DNA of 64,000 nucleotides from an uncultured Bacillota bacterium (GTDB taxonomy: Bacteria > Bacillota_I > Bacilli_A > RF39 > UBA660), in contig CAJLEF010000002.1 in assembly GCA_905205665.1 (NCBI GenBank), positions 62,001 to 126,000 on the forward strand, written 5' to 3'. This document shows positions 7,341 to 14,801 of the stretch, piece by piece. The position numbers and the translations under genes were made by a program. Positions within the stretch are counted from its first letter, which is position 1; each line of letters starts with the position of its first letter. The notes beneath the pieces were generated by a model. The model worked only from the letters and a program-made list of their open reading frames with translations, had not been told where the DNA came from and did not search any database.

Positions 7341-8888
7341 TTAATTTTCATTCATAAAATCCGCAACATTAATAATTTTCATCTCAAGAGATTTATAAAA
7401 GTCTTCATCATGTGAAACCAGTATTAAGGCGCCTTCATAATTTTTAATAGCTTCTTGTAAAGATTCTTTGGCAAGTTCATCTAAATGATTGGTAGGTTCA
7501 TCTAGTATTAATAAATTAGATGGCTTAAGCATTAACTCAGCTATTTTAATTTTAGCTTGCTCTCCTCCACTTAACGTTTTTATATTCTGCATTTGATGTT
7601 CACTTTTAAGAGCAGATTTGGCAAGTACACTACGGATTTCTTTATTATTTTTAGTAGGATACTTTCTTTCTAAATATTTTATAGGAGTCAGACTATCATC
7701 ATCCCACTTTAAATCTTGTTCAAAATAATTTATTTGTAAATGTGGGGATAAAGTAACACTGCCACCTAAACTTGGAATATAACCTAAGATAGTTTTAATA
7801 AGAGTTGATTTTCCTAAACCATTAAAACCAATTAAAACTATTTTTTCTTGTTTTCTTATTTTAAAGCAAACATTTTTTAAAAGAGGATAATAATATCCAA
7901 CAGTTAAATTGGATATTTCTAAAACATCGGTATCGTTTAGTTCCTTATAAGAAAAAGCAAAATTTGGTTTAGCTAACTTAACTTGTTTGTCTAATTTTTC
8001 TATTTTAGCCAACTTTTTTTCTCTACTTTTAGCCATCTTAGCCGTAGAAGCACGGGCTTTATTCTTTTCAATGTAGATTTCTAGTTTCTTAATTTCTTTT
8101 TGTTGAGAGACATACGCCCTTTCGTACTCTTCACTCTTCATTTGTTTTTGCTTCAAGAAATTTTGAAAGTTTCCCTTATATTTATTAAGTTGTTGATGGG
8201 CAATGTCACAAACGGAAGTACATATTTCTTCTAAAAAAGAGGTGTCATGAGATACTACTAAGAAAGTATGGGGATAGCTTTTTAAAAAATTAGTTAGCCA
8301 TAGAATATGTTCTTTATCTAAAAAATTAGTAGGTTCATCTAAAATAAGTACTTCTGGATTTTGCAATAAAAGACGAGCTAAGATAACTTTAGCACGTTGT
8401 CCTCCACTTAAATTTTTAATTTGGTTATCAAGTCCTAAGGCACTAAGACCAAGACCAGAAGCTGTTTTTAATATAATAGTATTTAAAGAATAAAAATCAC
8501 GTTGTTGTAATTCATTTTGATAATAGCTAATTTGTCTTAAAATGTCTTCATGATAGTTTTTAGAAAGATCATCATATAGCTTTGTTAATTTTTTATCCAT
8601 TTCATATAAATCATTAAAAGCCGTATTTAAGTAATCATATATGGTTAGATTTTCATCTATTTGAGCATATTGATCTAAAATACCTAAAGAAACATTTCTT
8701 TGCCACTTAATCTCACCACGGTCAGGGATAACCTCATTAGTAATAATTTTTAAAAAAGTACTTTTACCCGCGCCATTTGGTCCGACTATGCCAACATGTT
8801 CTCCTTTAAAAATTTCTAAAGAGGCATTTTTATATAAAACTTTATCATCATATGAGTGACTTAAATTATTTATTTCTAGTAAAGCCAT
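7341..8888 (-). CDS. ABC-F family ATPase (duplicated ATP-binding cassettes, no membrane domain)
   Basis: This soluble protein of about 515 aa has two ABC cassettes. The first has Walker A GPNGAGKST, signature LSGGQRAK and Walker B LILDEPTNFLD. The second has the less usual Walker A GFNGLGKST, signature LSGGEQAK and LILDEPTNHLD. A charged helical linker (ARASTAKMAKSREKKL) joins them, as in the YkpA/YbiT-type ABC-F proteins that act on the ribosome E site. The sequence does not show whether this one confers antibiotic protection or acts in translation. ATG 8888 is chosen over the upstream start because AAAGGAAG precedes it by 8 bp. It lies between two tRNA clusters. Confidence 0.9.
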   Translation of the reverse strand: MALLEINNLSHSYDDKVLYKNASLEIFKGEHVGIVGPNGAGKSTFLKIITNEVIPDRGEIKWQRNVSLGILDQYAQIDENLTIYDYLNTAFNDLYEMDKKLTKLYDDLSKNYHEDILRQISYYQNELQQRDFYSLNTIILKTASGLGLSALGLDNQIKNLSGGQRAKVILARLLLQNPEVLILDEPTNFLDKEHILWLTNFLKSYPHTFLVVSHDTSFLEEICTSVCDIAHQQLNKYKGNFQNFLKQKQMKSEEYERAYVSQQKEIKKLEIYIEKNKARASTAKMAKSREKKLAKIEKLDKQVKLAKPNFAFSYKELNDTDVLEISNLTVGYYYPLLKNVCFKIRKQEKIVLIGFNGLGKSTLIKTILGYIPSLGGSVTLSPHLQINYFEQDLKWDDDSLTPIKYLERKYPTKNNKEIRSVLAKSALKSEHQMQNIKTLSGGEQAKIKIAELMLKPSNLLILDEPTNHLDELAKESLQEAIKNYEGALILVSHDEDFYKSLEMKIINVADFMNEN

Positions 8889-9008
8889 ATTATCTTCCTT
8901 TCTTTTAAACAAATAATAATTTGTTAAATATTTAGCTATTTTTTTTCTTTTTTAAGAGCAAAATTTTTTCATTTTTATACTTTGGAGTAATTTTTATAAA
9001 AAGGTATG

Positions 9009-9035
9009 AAAAAAGCCCTTAAATAAAGAGCTTTT
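9009..9035 (-). terminator. Terminator of the Glu/Ile tRNA unit
   Basis: On the minus strand AAAAGCTCTT and AAGGGCTTTT pair with one G-U (arms at 9026-9035 and 9011-9020), followed by a T run. The sequence is a third relative of the repeats at 4752 and 6400. Confidence 0.75.
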
Positions 9036-9047
9036 CAATAACAAATT

Positions 9048-9124
9048 TGGTGACCCGTACGGGATTTGAACCCATGAATGCATGCGTGAAAGGCATGTGT
9101 GTTCAACCACTTCACCAACGGGCC
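9048..9124 (-). tRNA. tRNA-Glu (anticodon TTC)
   Basis: The minus strand starts GGCCCGT and ends ACGGGTC-A-CCA, giving a 7-bp acceptor stem with one G-U and an encoded CCA. The anticodon loop CTTTCAC gives TTC for glutamate. The T-arm reads GGGTTCAAATCCC. It is second in the Ile(GAT)-Glu unit. Confidence 0.97.
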
Positions 9125-9134
9125 ATAAACAAAA

Positions 9135-9211
<77 letters not shown>

Positions 9212-9231
9212 ATTTCATAAACGACTACTAT

Positions 9232-9260
9232 ATTTTAACTTATAAATTAACTTTTGGCAA
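9232..9260 (-). promoter_or_regulatory. Promoter of the tRNA-Ile/tRNA-Glu unit
   Basis: On the minus strand TTGCCA (9255-9260), 17 bp and TAAAAT (9232-9237) precede tRNA-Ile by about 20 bp. Confidence 0.72.
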
Positions 9261-9313
9261 GTCTTTTTTTATAAATTAATTAATAATCAGCCTTTTATTG
9301 AAAACAATAAAAA

Positions 9314-9404
9314 TGGCGGAGCAGGAGAGATTTGAACTCTCGCGCCAGTTTCCCGACCTACACCCTTAGCAGGGGCGCCTCTTCAGCCTCTTGAGTACTA
9401 CTCC
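9314..9404 (-). tRNA. tRNA-Ser (anticodon GCT)
   Basis: This is a 91-nt class II tRNA on the minus strand with acceptor GGAGTAG pairing CTGCTCC, G discriminator and encoded CCA. The loop CTGCTAA gives GCT, which reads AGC/AGU serine codons. A long GC-rich variable arm is present, as required for serine. It is transcribed from its own promoter at 9427-9455. Confidence 0.97.
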
Positions 9405-9426
9405 ATAACCAAGTGATTACTAGTAA

Positions 9427-9455
9427 ATTTTACTATATTTAATTTAGCTAGTCAA
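9427..9455 (-). promoter_or_regulatory. Promoter of tRNA-Ser
   Basis: On the minus strand TTGACT (9450-9455), 17 bp and TAAAAT (9427-9432) lie about 22 bp before the tRNA. Confidence 0.72.
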
Positions 9456-9477
9456 TCACAAATTTGCAATTTATTTA

Positions 9478-9777
9478 TTATTTTATGTTTTTTATGGCAA
9501 AATCATTCAATATTTTCCCTTTTATAGTAAAAGAGCCAATAAAATAAACGCATGAGCAAAGCATTAAGATAATACTCATTGTCCAAGTAGCCCAATTAAG
9601 TTCTTTAGAAAGATAACCACTAATCACAAGAAAAACAGAAAACAAAATACCTATTAAACCAATTATCCTTAATCTTAAAAGTCTTTTTTTCATTTCTTTT
9701 CCTTTAGTTGTTTCATAAAATTTTCGCTTTAATTCTTTTTTTTCTGTCTTGGTCATTCTTTGATATTTATTTTTCAC
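9478..9777 (-). CDS. Small membrane protein with two transmembrane segments
   Basis: This 99-aa protein has a basic N-terminal third (KNKYQRMTKTEKKELKRKF) followed by two hydrophobic helices (about residues 37-55 and 64-86) and a short charged tail. It starts at GTG 9777, which has AAAGGAG at good spacing. I do not recognise a family. It is divergent from the membrane protein at 9841, with only 63 bp between them, so the two may share a regulatory region. Confidence 0.65.
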   Translation of the reverse strand: MKNKYQRMTKTEKKELKRKFYETTKGKEMKKRLLRLRIIGLIGILFSVFLVISGYLSKELNWATWTMSIILMLCSCVYFIGSFTIKGKILNDFAIKNIK

Positions 9778-9840
9778 AAGATACTCCTTTCCTTCCTTGA
9801 TTATAACATACTTTAAATTTAAATATCATAAAATTTAGAA

Positions 9841-10209
9841 ATGAAAGATATTAGTGAGAATTTAAAGGAATTAGAAATTGAAGATTTTATTTGGGTTATT
9901 TCTCTTTTCTCTGCTTGTTTTGCTTTATTATCTAATAAACTAGAAAAAGATTATCTTTATACTCATAATCTTTCTAAAGAAAAAGAATATAAAACAATTA
10001 ATATCACTCTTTTAGTCATCGCCTTTTTTATTTATCTTTATTTTATGATGTTAAATTATAAACGTATTAAAAGAAACACCCATCAATCATTTAAACAAAT
10101 GAGAATCAATAATGCAAACTTTCTAGCTGCTACTCTAATTGTCCTAGCTACCATTATTTATATTATGACTTCTATCCTTAGTACTAACGAATTAGAAATT
10201 TTGCCGTAA
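9841..10209 (+). CDS. Hypothetical membrane protein, 122 aa
   Basis: This is one of the few plus-strand genes. It has three hydrophobic stretches (about residues 16-31, 54-71 and 93-112) separated by basic loops, and I recognise no family. No Shine-Dalgarno is visible before the ATG. An AT-rich element (ATCATAAAAT) lies within 20 bp upstream, so a leaderless or very short leader transcript is possible. It converges with the gene ending at 10225, with 15 bp between the stops. Confidence 0.6.
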   Translation: MKDISENLKELEIEDFIWVISLFSACFALLSNKLEKDYLYTHNLSKEKEYKTINITLLVIAFFIYLYFMMLNYKRIKRNTHQSFKQMRINNANFLAATLIVLATIIYIMTSILSTNELEILP

Positions 10210-10224
10210 AAAAAAAGAAAAGAA

Positions 10225-10647
10225 TTACTCTTTTCCTTGTAACATATTAAGTAAGTCAATTTTAAAGATATCTTTAGAAGCATTTGTTTTACTAATCATG
10301 ATACCTTTATAAGTTCCAAGTTCTGAACGATGACCTTCAAGTAAAATATCTTTTGGTGTAATTTCTTTTAACATAACAGTTTCTTCTTTCGTATAAACCG
10401 TATAAATAAGTTTAACTTCGCCATGAACTTGAGCAAACATTGCATCACTTGGTAATTTAAGCTCATACGTTACTGTTCCAGCTTTTTTATTTTGACTGAT
10501 CACTTCACCGTCAAATTTTCCTTCTTTTAAATCTGGATAATATTCAAAGCTTAATTTTTTAAAAGCTCTCATATTATAACGTTTCAAAGCTCTTTCTAGT
10601 TTACGAAACTCATTTTCGTTCACATAATCCAATACATAATTTTTCAT
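10225..10647 (-). CDS. Conserved hypothetical cytosolic protein, 140 aa
   Basis: I do not recognise a family. The protein is soluble and mixed alpha/beta, rich in lysine and glutamate, beginning MKNYVLDYVNENEFRKLER. No catalytic motif is visible. The gene has a good ribosome site (AGGGGGT) and its own strong promoter at 10681-10709. Its first coding bases after the stop pair with sequence around 10216-10234 (GAAAAG...CTTTTC), a possible weak terminator shared with the converging plus-strand gene. Confidence 0.65.
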   Translation of the reverse strand: MKNYVLDYVNENEFRKLERALKRYNMRAFKKLSFEYYPDLKEGKFDGEVISQNKKAGTVTYELKLPSDAMFAQVHGEVKLIYTVYTKEETVMLKEITPKDILLEGHRSELGTYKGIMISKTNASKDIFKIDLLNMLQGKE

Positions 10648-10680
10648 TTTTTACCCCCTATAAACCCTTTTCGTACTTTA

Positions 10681-10709
10681 AGTATAGCACAAAAGCTTTA
10701 AAATGTCAA
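10681..10709 (-). promoter_or_regulatory. Strong promoter with tandem TGTCAAATT repeat at the -35 side
   Basis: On the minus strand TTGACA (10704-10709), 17 bp and TATACT (10681-10686) precede the gene at 10647. The plus strand shows TGTCAAATTTG and then TGTCAAATTTG again from 10704, so the -35 box is part of a direct repeat that could be a regulator site. Confidence 0.75.
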
Positions 10710-10791
10710 ATTTGTGTCAAATTTGCATTTTCTTCTTGCATTTCTATTTTCTCCTATTGGGGCTATATCATACCACAATCGACAATACTTG

Positions 10792-11040
10792 TCAAATTTT
10801 TTTCGTATTTAAGTGAACAATCGTTTGTCCTATGTTCCAAGGATCTAAATAAAATTCTTTAACACGTTTATCTTTTTTTAATATTTCATGGACTTCTTTT
10901 TTTAATTTGCCAGAGCCTTTGCCATGAATAAAGATAATCACCGGATGACCTAGTTTAACGTTATCAGATATAAATTCATGAACGACTGTATAAGCCGTAA
11001 CAGCTAGTTCACCATGTAAATCTTTAGTTGGAACCGTCAT
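10792..11040 (-). CDS. Stand-alone Smr domain protein
   Basis: This 82-aa protein consists almost entirely of an Smr domain: the DLHG motif near the N-terminus (residues 7-10) and the HGKGSGKLKKEV loop at about 40-51 are both present. In MutS2 and similar proteins this domain is a nuclease or nucleic-acid-binding module. Here it is free, without the MutS part. Its ATG overlaps the TGA of the upstream kinase gene as ATGA, so the two are co-translated. No functional link between them is evident. Confidence 0.85.
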   Translation of the reverse strand: MTVPTKDLHGELAVTAYTVVHEFISDNVKLGHPVIIFIHGKGSGKLKKEVHEILKKDKRVKEFYLDPWNIGQTIVHLNTKKI

Positions 11041-12008
11041 GCTTGTTCCTTAGCTTGAGGCATTTCTGGGCTAGTATTTATTGAAGGTTCTACAGGTCCA
11101 AACTTACTTTCATATTCATGAATCACATCAGATAATAATGGAATAGAGTTTTTAGCTCCGTATTTTGTTGTTGATAATGCAGCAGCAATATTAGCAAGAC
11201 GAATACATTTTTCTAAATCATATTTTTTAAGTAAGCCATAGATGAAGGCTCCATCAAAGATATCTCCTGCGCCTGTTCTATCTACTTCGCCTACATTTAT
11301 AGTTGGCATAACTCTTACGTTACCATCAATACTATATAAAACACCTTTATTATGTAATGTGACAATGTTATTACTATTAGGGAAAAGATCTTTTAATTCT
11401 TTATATAAGTTAAATAAATGTTCTCCGTTATCTGGATCCACCTTCATTTTTGTAACCATACAAGCAAATTCTAAAGAAAAAATAACGTATTTAGCATATT
11501 TAGCTAAAGCAATAACTTCTTTCGTGTCCGCATAATTTAAACCAGCTCCCAAAACAGAAATACTTTGTGGAAATTTATTAAAGGCACTCAAAGTAGCTGA
11601 ATACTCAAATCCATCTGTGTAAATTGCATCAGGAATCACATCATAATCACTTTTTTTCAAATGATATACCTCAGGTTCTACCATTAGTTGTGTTCTACTC
11701 GTTGTTTCTTTATTAGCTAAAATAAATGTTGAAGTTGTTTTCTTTTCATAATTGACTTCCATAAATTGGGTATGAACATTGTGGGACTCTAATTCTTTTT
11801 TGACATTATTGCCAAGTTCGTCATAACCAACAACTCCAGCAAAATAAGAATCTACATTCCATTTACCAAGCAAGGCGGCAACATTGGAAGAAGAACCACC
11901 ACTCGCTTCTAATTTTTCTTTTAAAATAATTTTACTATTTTCCACAGGATATTTATCCATAGGAATTGTTATGTCATATGTAATTTTTCCTATATTTAGG
12001 GCTAACAT
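11037..12008 (-). CDS. PfkB/ribokinase-family carbohydrate kinase
   Basis: The 323-aa protein shows the PfkB fold. An N-terminal glycine-rich stretch is present (ASGGSSSNVAALLGKW, residues about 33-48), and the C-terminal signature VDRTGAGDIFDGAFIYGLL contains the catalytic aspartate and anion hole (TGAGD). The substrate, which could be ribose, fructose phosphate or a nucleoside, cannot be told. The ribosome site is AGGTGAT. It overlaps the Smr gene by 4 bp. The C-terminal tail past residue 300 (EPSINTSPEMPQAKEQ) is polar and probably disordered. Confidence 0.88.
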   Translation of the reverse strand: MLALNIGKITYDITIPMDKYPVENSKIILKEKLEASGGSSSNVAALLGKWNVDSYFAGVVGYDELGNNVKKELESHNVHTQFMEVNYEKKTTSTFILANKETTSRTQLMVEPEVYHLKKSDYDVIPDAIYTDGFEYSATLSAFNKFPQSISVLGAGLNYADTKEVIALAKYAKYVIFSLEFACMVTKMKVDPDNGEHLFNLYKELKDLFPNSNNIVTLHNKGVLYSIDGNVRVMPTINVGEVDRTGAGDIFDGAFIYGLLKKYDLEKCIRLANIAAALSTTKYGAKNSIPLLSDVIHEYESKFGPVEPSINTSPEMPQAKEQA

Positions 12009-12052
12009 AATATCACCTAATCTTTCTATCCATCAACATTATACTATAAAAG

Positions 12053-12086
12053 AAAGAAAACCTCATAATTAAATGAAATTTTCTTT
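12053..12086 (-). terminator. Terminator of ppdK
   Basis: The 8-bp arms AAAGAAAA and TTTTCTTT (12079-12086 and 12053-12060 on the minus strand) with an inner CAT/ATG pairing are followed by TTTCTTTTATA. Confidence 0.6.
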
Positions 12087-12091
12087 AAATA

Positions 12092-14716
12092 TTATTTTTT
12101 CTTTTCTTTAAGAGCCGCTTGAGCACAAGCAAGTCTACTAATCAAAACCCGATATAAAGAGCATGATACATAAGAGGCTTTAATAGATGTGAAAAAGGAA
12201 ATACTTTGTGGATCTCCACCTTGTTCACCACAAATACCAATAGACATATTTTTCTTTACTTTTCTTGCTTCTTTAATAGCGTATTTCATAAGTTCGCCGA
12301 CACCATTTTCATCTATTTTTTGGAATGGGTCTAATTTTAAAATATTATTTTCTTCATAACATTTTAAGAATTTACCGGCATCATCACGAGAAAAGCCAAA
12401 AGTCATTTGGGTTAAGTCATTTGTACCAAAAGAGAAAAAGTTAGCTTTTTTAGCAATTTCACCAGCCATCAAGCATGTCCTTGGTAACTCAATCATCGTA
12501 CCCACTTCATATTTTAAATGACTATCCGTTTCTTTAATTAAATCATCAGCCGTTTTACAAATCACATTTTTAACATAAGTAAATTCTTTTACATCTGACA
12601 CAAGAGGAATCATTATTTCTGGGGTTACTTTTATATTTTCTTTTTCCAAGCGAAGAGCAGATTTTATAATCGCGGTCGTTTGCATAACAGTAATCTCAGG
12701 ATAAGTAATTAAAAGTCTACAACCACGGTGACCCATCATCGGATTAAACTCTTTTAAATCTGCTATTCTTAAAGAAAGATTTTCCATAGAAATACCAAGT
12801 TCACTTGCTAAAGAGGCTTTATCTTCATCTGTCTTTGGTAAAAATTCATGAAGAGGAGGATCTAATAAACGAATCACTACAGCTTTATGATTGCATATTT
12901 TAAATAGTTCATAAAAATCTTCTTCTTGATAAGGTAAGATTTCCTTTAAATATTTTTGTCTTTCTTCTTTTGATTGAGCCAAAATCATTTTTCTAAAGTT
13001 TTTAATTCGGGTGGTTTCAAAAAACATATGTTCTGTACGGCATAAGCCTATACCATCGGCCCCAAATTTCATTGCTTCTAAAGCATCATGAGGCGTATCT
13101 GCATTAACTCTTACTTTTAAAGATTTCACTTCATCTGCCCAACTCATGAAAAGTTGTAATTCAGGGGTTAGCTCAGGATCTTTTTTTGGTAAAATTCCTT
13201 GATAAATAAGTCCTGTCGCACCATCTAAACTTAATTCATCTTTTTCTTTTAAAGTAAGACCTTCTTTAGTTATTAAAATTTTCTTTTCTTCATCTATATA
13301 AATATCTTCACAACCCGCCACACAACAAGTACCCATACCTCTTGCTACTACCGCCGCATGACTTGTCATACCACCATGAATTGTTAAAACGCCATTAGCG
13401 TGGTGCATACCTTCGATATCTTCCGGTGAAGTTTCACTTCGTGCCAAAATAACTTCTTCCCCATTTTGATGGGCTAAAATGGCTTCTTTGGCATTAAAAT
13501 AAAGATGACCAGAAGCCGCGCCAGGACTTGCCGCTAAACCATGAGCGATAGGCTTTGTTTTCGAAAGTACATCACTATCAAAAGTTTTATGTAAAAAACT
13601 ATCTAGAGATTTAGCCTCCACACTAAGAATAGCTTCTTGTTTACTCATTAAACCTTCTTTAACCATATCAACAGCTATTTTTACAGCCGCCCGACCTGTT
13701 CTTTTACCTACTCTCGTTTGTAAAAGATAAAGTTTATTATCTTGAACAGTAAATTCCATATCTTGCATGTTATGGTAATGAGCTTCTAATATTTTCGCGT
13801 CCTTTTTAAATTCTTCATAAATTAATGGCATTGTTCTTTTTAAAGTATCCATTTTTAAAGGAGTTCGAACACCTGAAACGACATCTTCCCCTTGGGCATT
13901 CATTAAATATTCACCATAAATTTCATTTTCGCCAGTAGCAGGATTTCTTGTAAAAGCAACACCGGTAAGAGAATTATCTCCCCAGTTGCCATAAACCATT
14001 TCTTGAATGTTTACTGCTGTTTTATATTCTTCAGGAATATTATTTAACTTACGGTAATAAATAGCTCTTTCATTTTCCCAACTGTTAAAGACAGCTTTAA
14101 TCGCATTAAATAATTGTTCATAAACATCACTTGGAAATTCTTCTTTTGTTTTATACGTATAGATTTGTTTATACATTTTAACAATTGTTTTTAAGTCTTC
14201 ACCTGTTAAATCTAAATCAGATTGATAACCTTTTTTCGTCTTAAATTCTGCTAAAACTTCTTCGCATTCTTTTCTGCCACAACCTTTAACAACATCTAAA
14301 TACATCATAATAAGACGACGGTAAGAATCATAAGCAAATCTATCACTTGTTTTTAAAGCCAATGATTCTACTACCTCATCATTTAAACCTAAATTTAAAA
14401 TCGTATCCATCATACCAGGCATACTAACCACAGAACCACTTCTAACACTTAAAAGAAGAGGATTTTCTTTAGAACCTAAAACTTTTCCTGTTTCTTGTTC
14501 TATTTTTTTAATACCCTCGCAAACTTCTTCCTTTAAATTCTCATTTAAAGTTTTGTTTTCATTGTAATAAAGATTACAAGCCTCAGTAGTAACCGTAAGT
14601 CCCTTAGGAACTGGTAAGCCTAAATTTGTCATCTCCGCTAAATTAGCACCTTTACCACCTAAAAGCATCTTCATATCTTTGTTACCTTCATTAAATAGAT
14701 AAACATATTTTTTCAT
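12092..14716 (-). CDS. ppdK: Pyruvate, phosphate dikinase
   Basis: The 874-aa length and all key motifs match PPDK, which interconverts pyruvate + ATP + Pi with PEP + AMP + PPi. The N-terminal ATP-grasp domain starts GGKGANLAEM. The swivelling phosphohistidine motif is GGMTSHAAVVARGMG (about residue 455). The C-terminal TIM barrel carries GADGIGLCRTEHMF and the PEP-site cysteine in GICGEQGGDP. PPDK is common in anaerobes and gut Firmicutes that run a pyrophosphate-linked glycolysis. A perfect AGGAGG precedes the ATG by 8 bp. It is monocistronic, flanked by terminators on both sides. Confidence 0.97.
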   Translation of the reverse strand: MKKYVYLFNEGNKDMKMLLGGKGANLAEMTNLGLPVPKGLTVTTEACNLYYNENKTLNENLKEEVCEGIKKIEQETGKVLGSKENPLLLSVRSGSVVSMPGMMDTILNLGLNDEVVESLALKTSDRFAYDSYRRLIMMYLDVVKGCGRKECEEVLAEFKTKKGYQSDLDLTGEDLKTIVKMYKQIYTYKTKEEFPSDVYEQLFNAIKAVFNSWENERAIYYRKLNNIPEEYKTAVNIQEMVYGNWGDNSLTGVAFTRNPATGENEIYGEYLMNAQGEDVVSGVRTPLKMDTLKRTMPLIYEEFKKDAKILEAHYHNMQDMEFTVQDNKLYLLQTRVGKRTGRAAVKIAVDMVKEGLMSKQEAILSVEAKSLDSFLHKTFDSDVLSKTKPIAHGLAASPGAASGHLYFNAKEAILAHQNGEEVILARSETSPEDIEGMHHANGVLTIHGGMTSHAAVVARGMGTCCVAGCEDIYIDEEKKILITKEGLTLKEKDELSLDGATGLIYQGILPKKDPELTPELQLFMSWADEVKSLKVRVNADTPHDALEAMKFGADGIGLCRTEHMFFETTRIKNFRKMILAQSKEERQKYLKEILPYQEEDFYELFKICNHKAVVIRLLDPPLHEFLPKTDEDKASLASELGISMENLSLRIADLKEFNPMMGHRGCRLLITYPEITVMQTTAIIKSALRLEKENIKVTPEIMIPLVSDVKEFTYVKNVICKTADDLIKETDSHLKYEVGTMIELPRTCLMAGEIAKKANFFSFGTNDLTQMTFGFSRDDAGKFLKCYEENNILKLDPFQKIDENGVGELMKYAIKEARKVKKNMSIGICGEQGGDPQSISFFTSIKASYVSCSLYRVLISRLACAQAALKEKKK

Positions 14717-14756
14717 ATCCTTGTCCTCCTATTCTTTTATTATAAGGGAAAAGTGA

Positions 14757-14789
14757 TAAAAAAAGTCAGCAAATTTTACTTTGTTGACT
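14757..14789 (-). terminator. Terminator of the large prepilin-like gene
   Basis: The arms 14764-14773 and 14780-14789 pair with one internal mismatch on the minus strand, followed by a run of seven T. Confidence 0.65.
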
Positions 14790-14801
14790 AAACTTTACTT
14801 T

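Noticed and set aside
10708..10743. Eleven-codon minus-strand reading frame (MQEENANLTQI) with AGGAG upstream, after the Smr gene
   Set aside because: Too short and overlapping the promoter of the next gene. No support other than a ribosome-site-like word.
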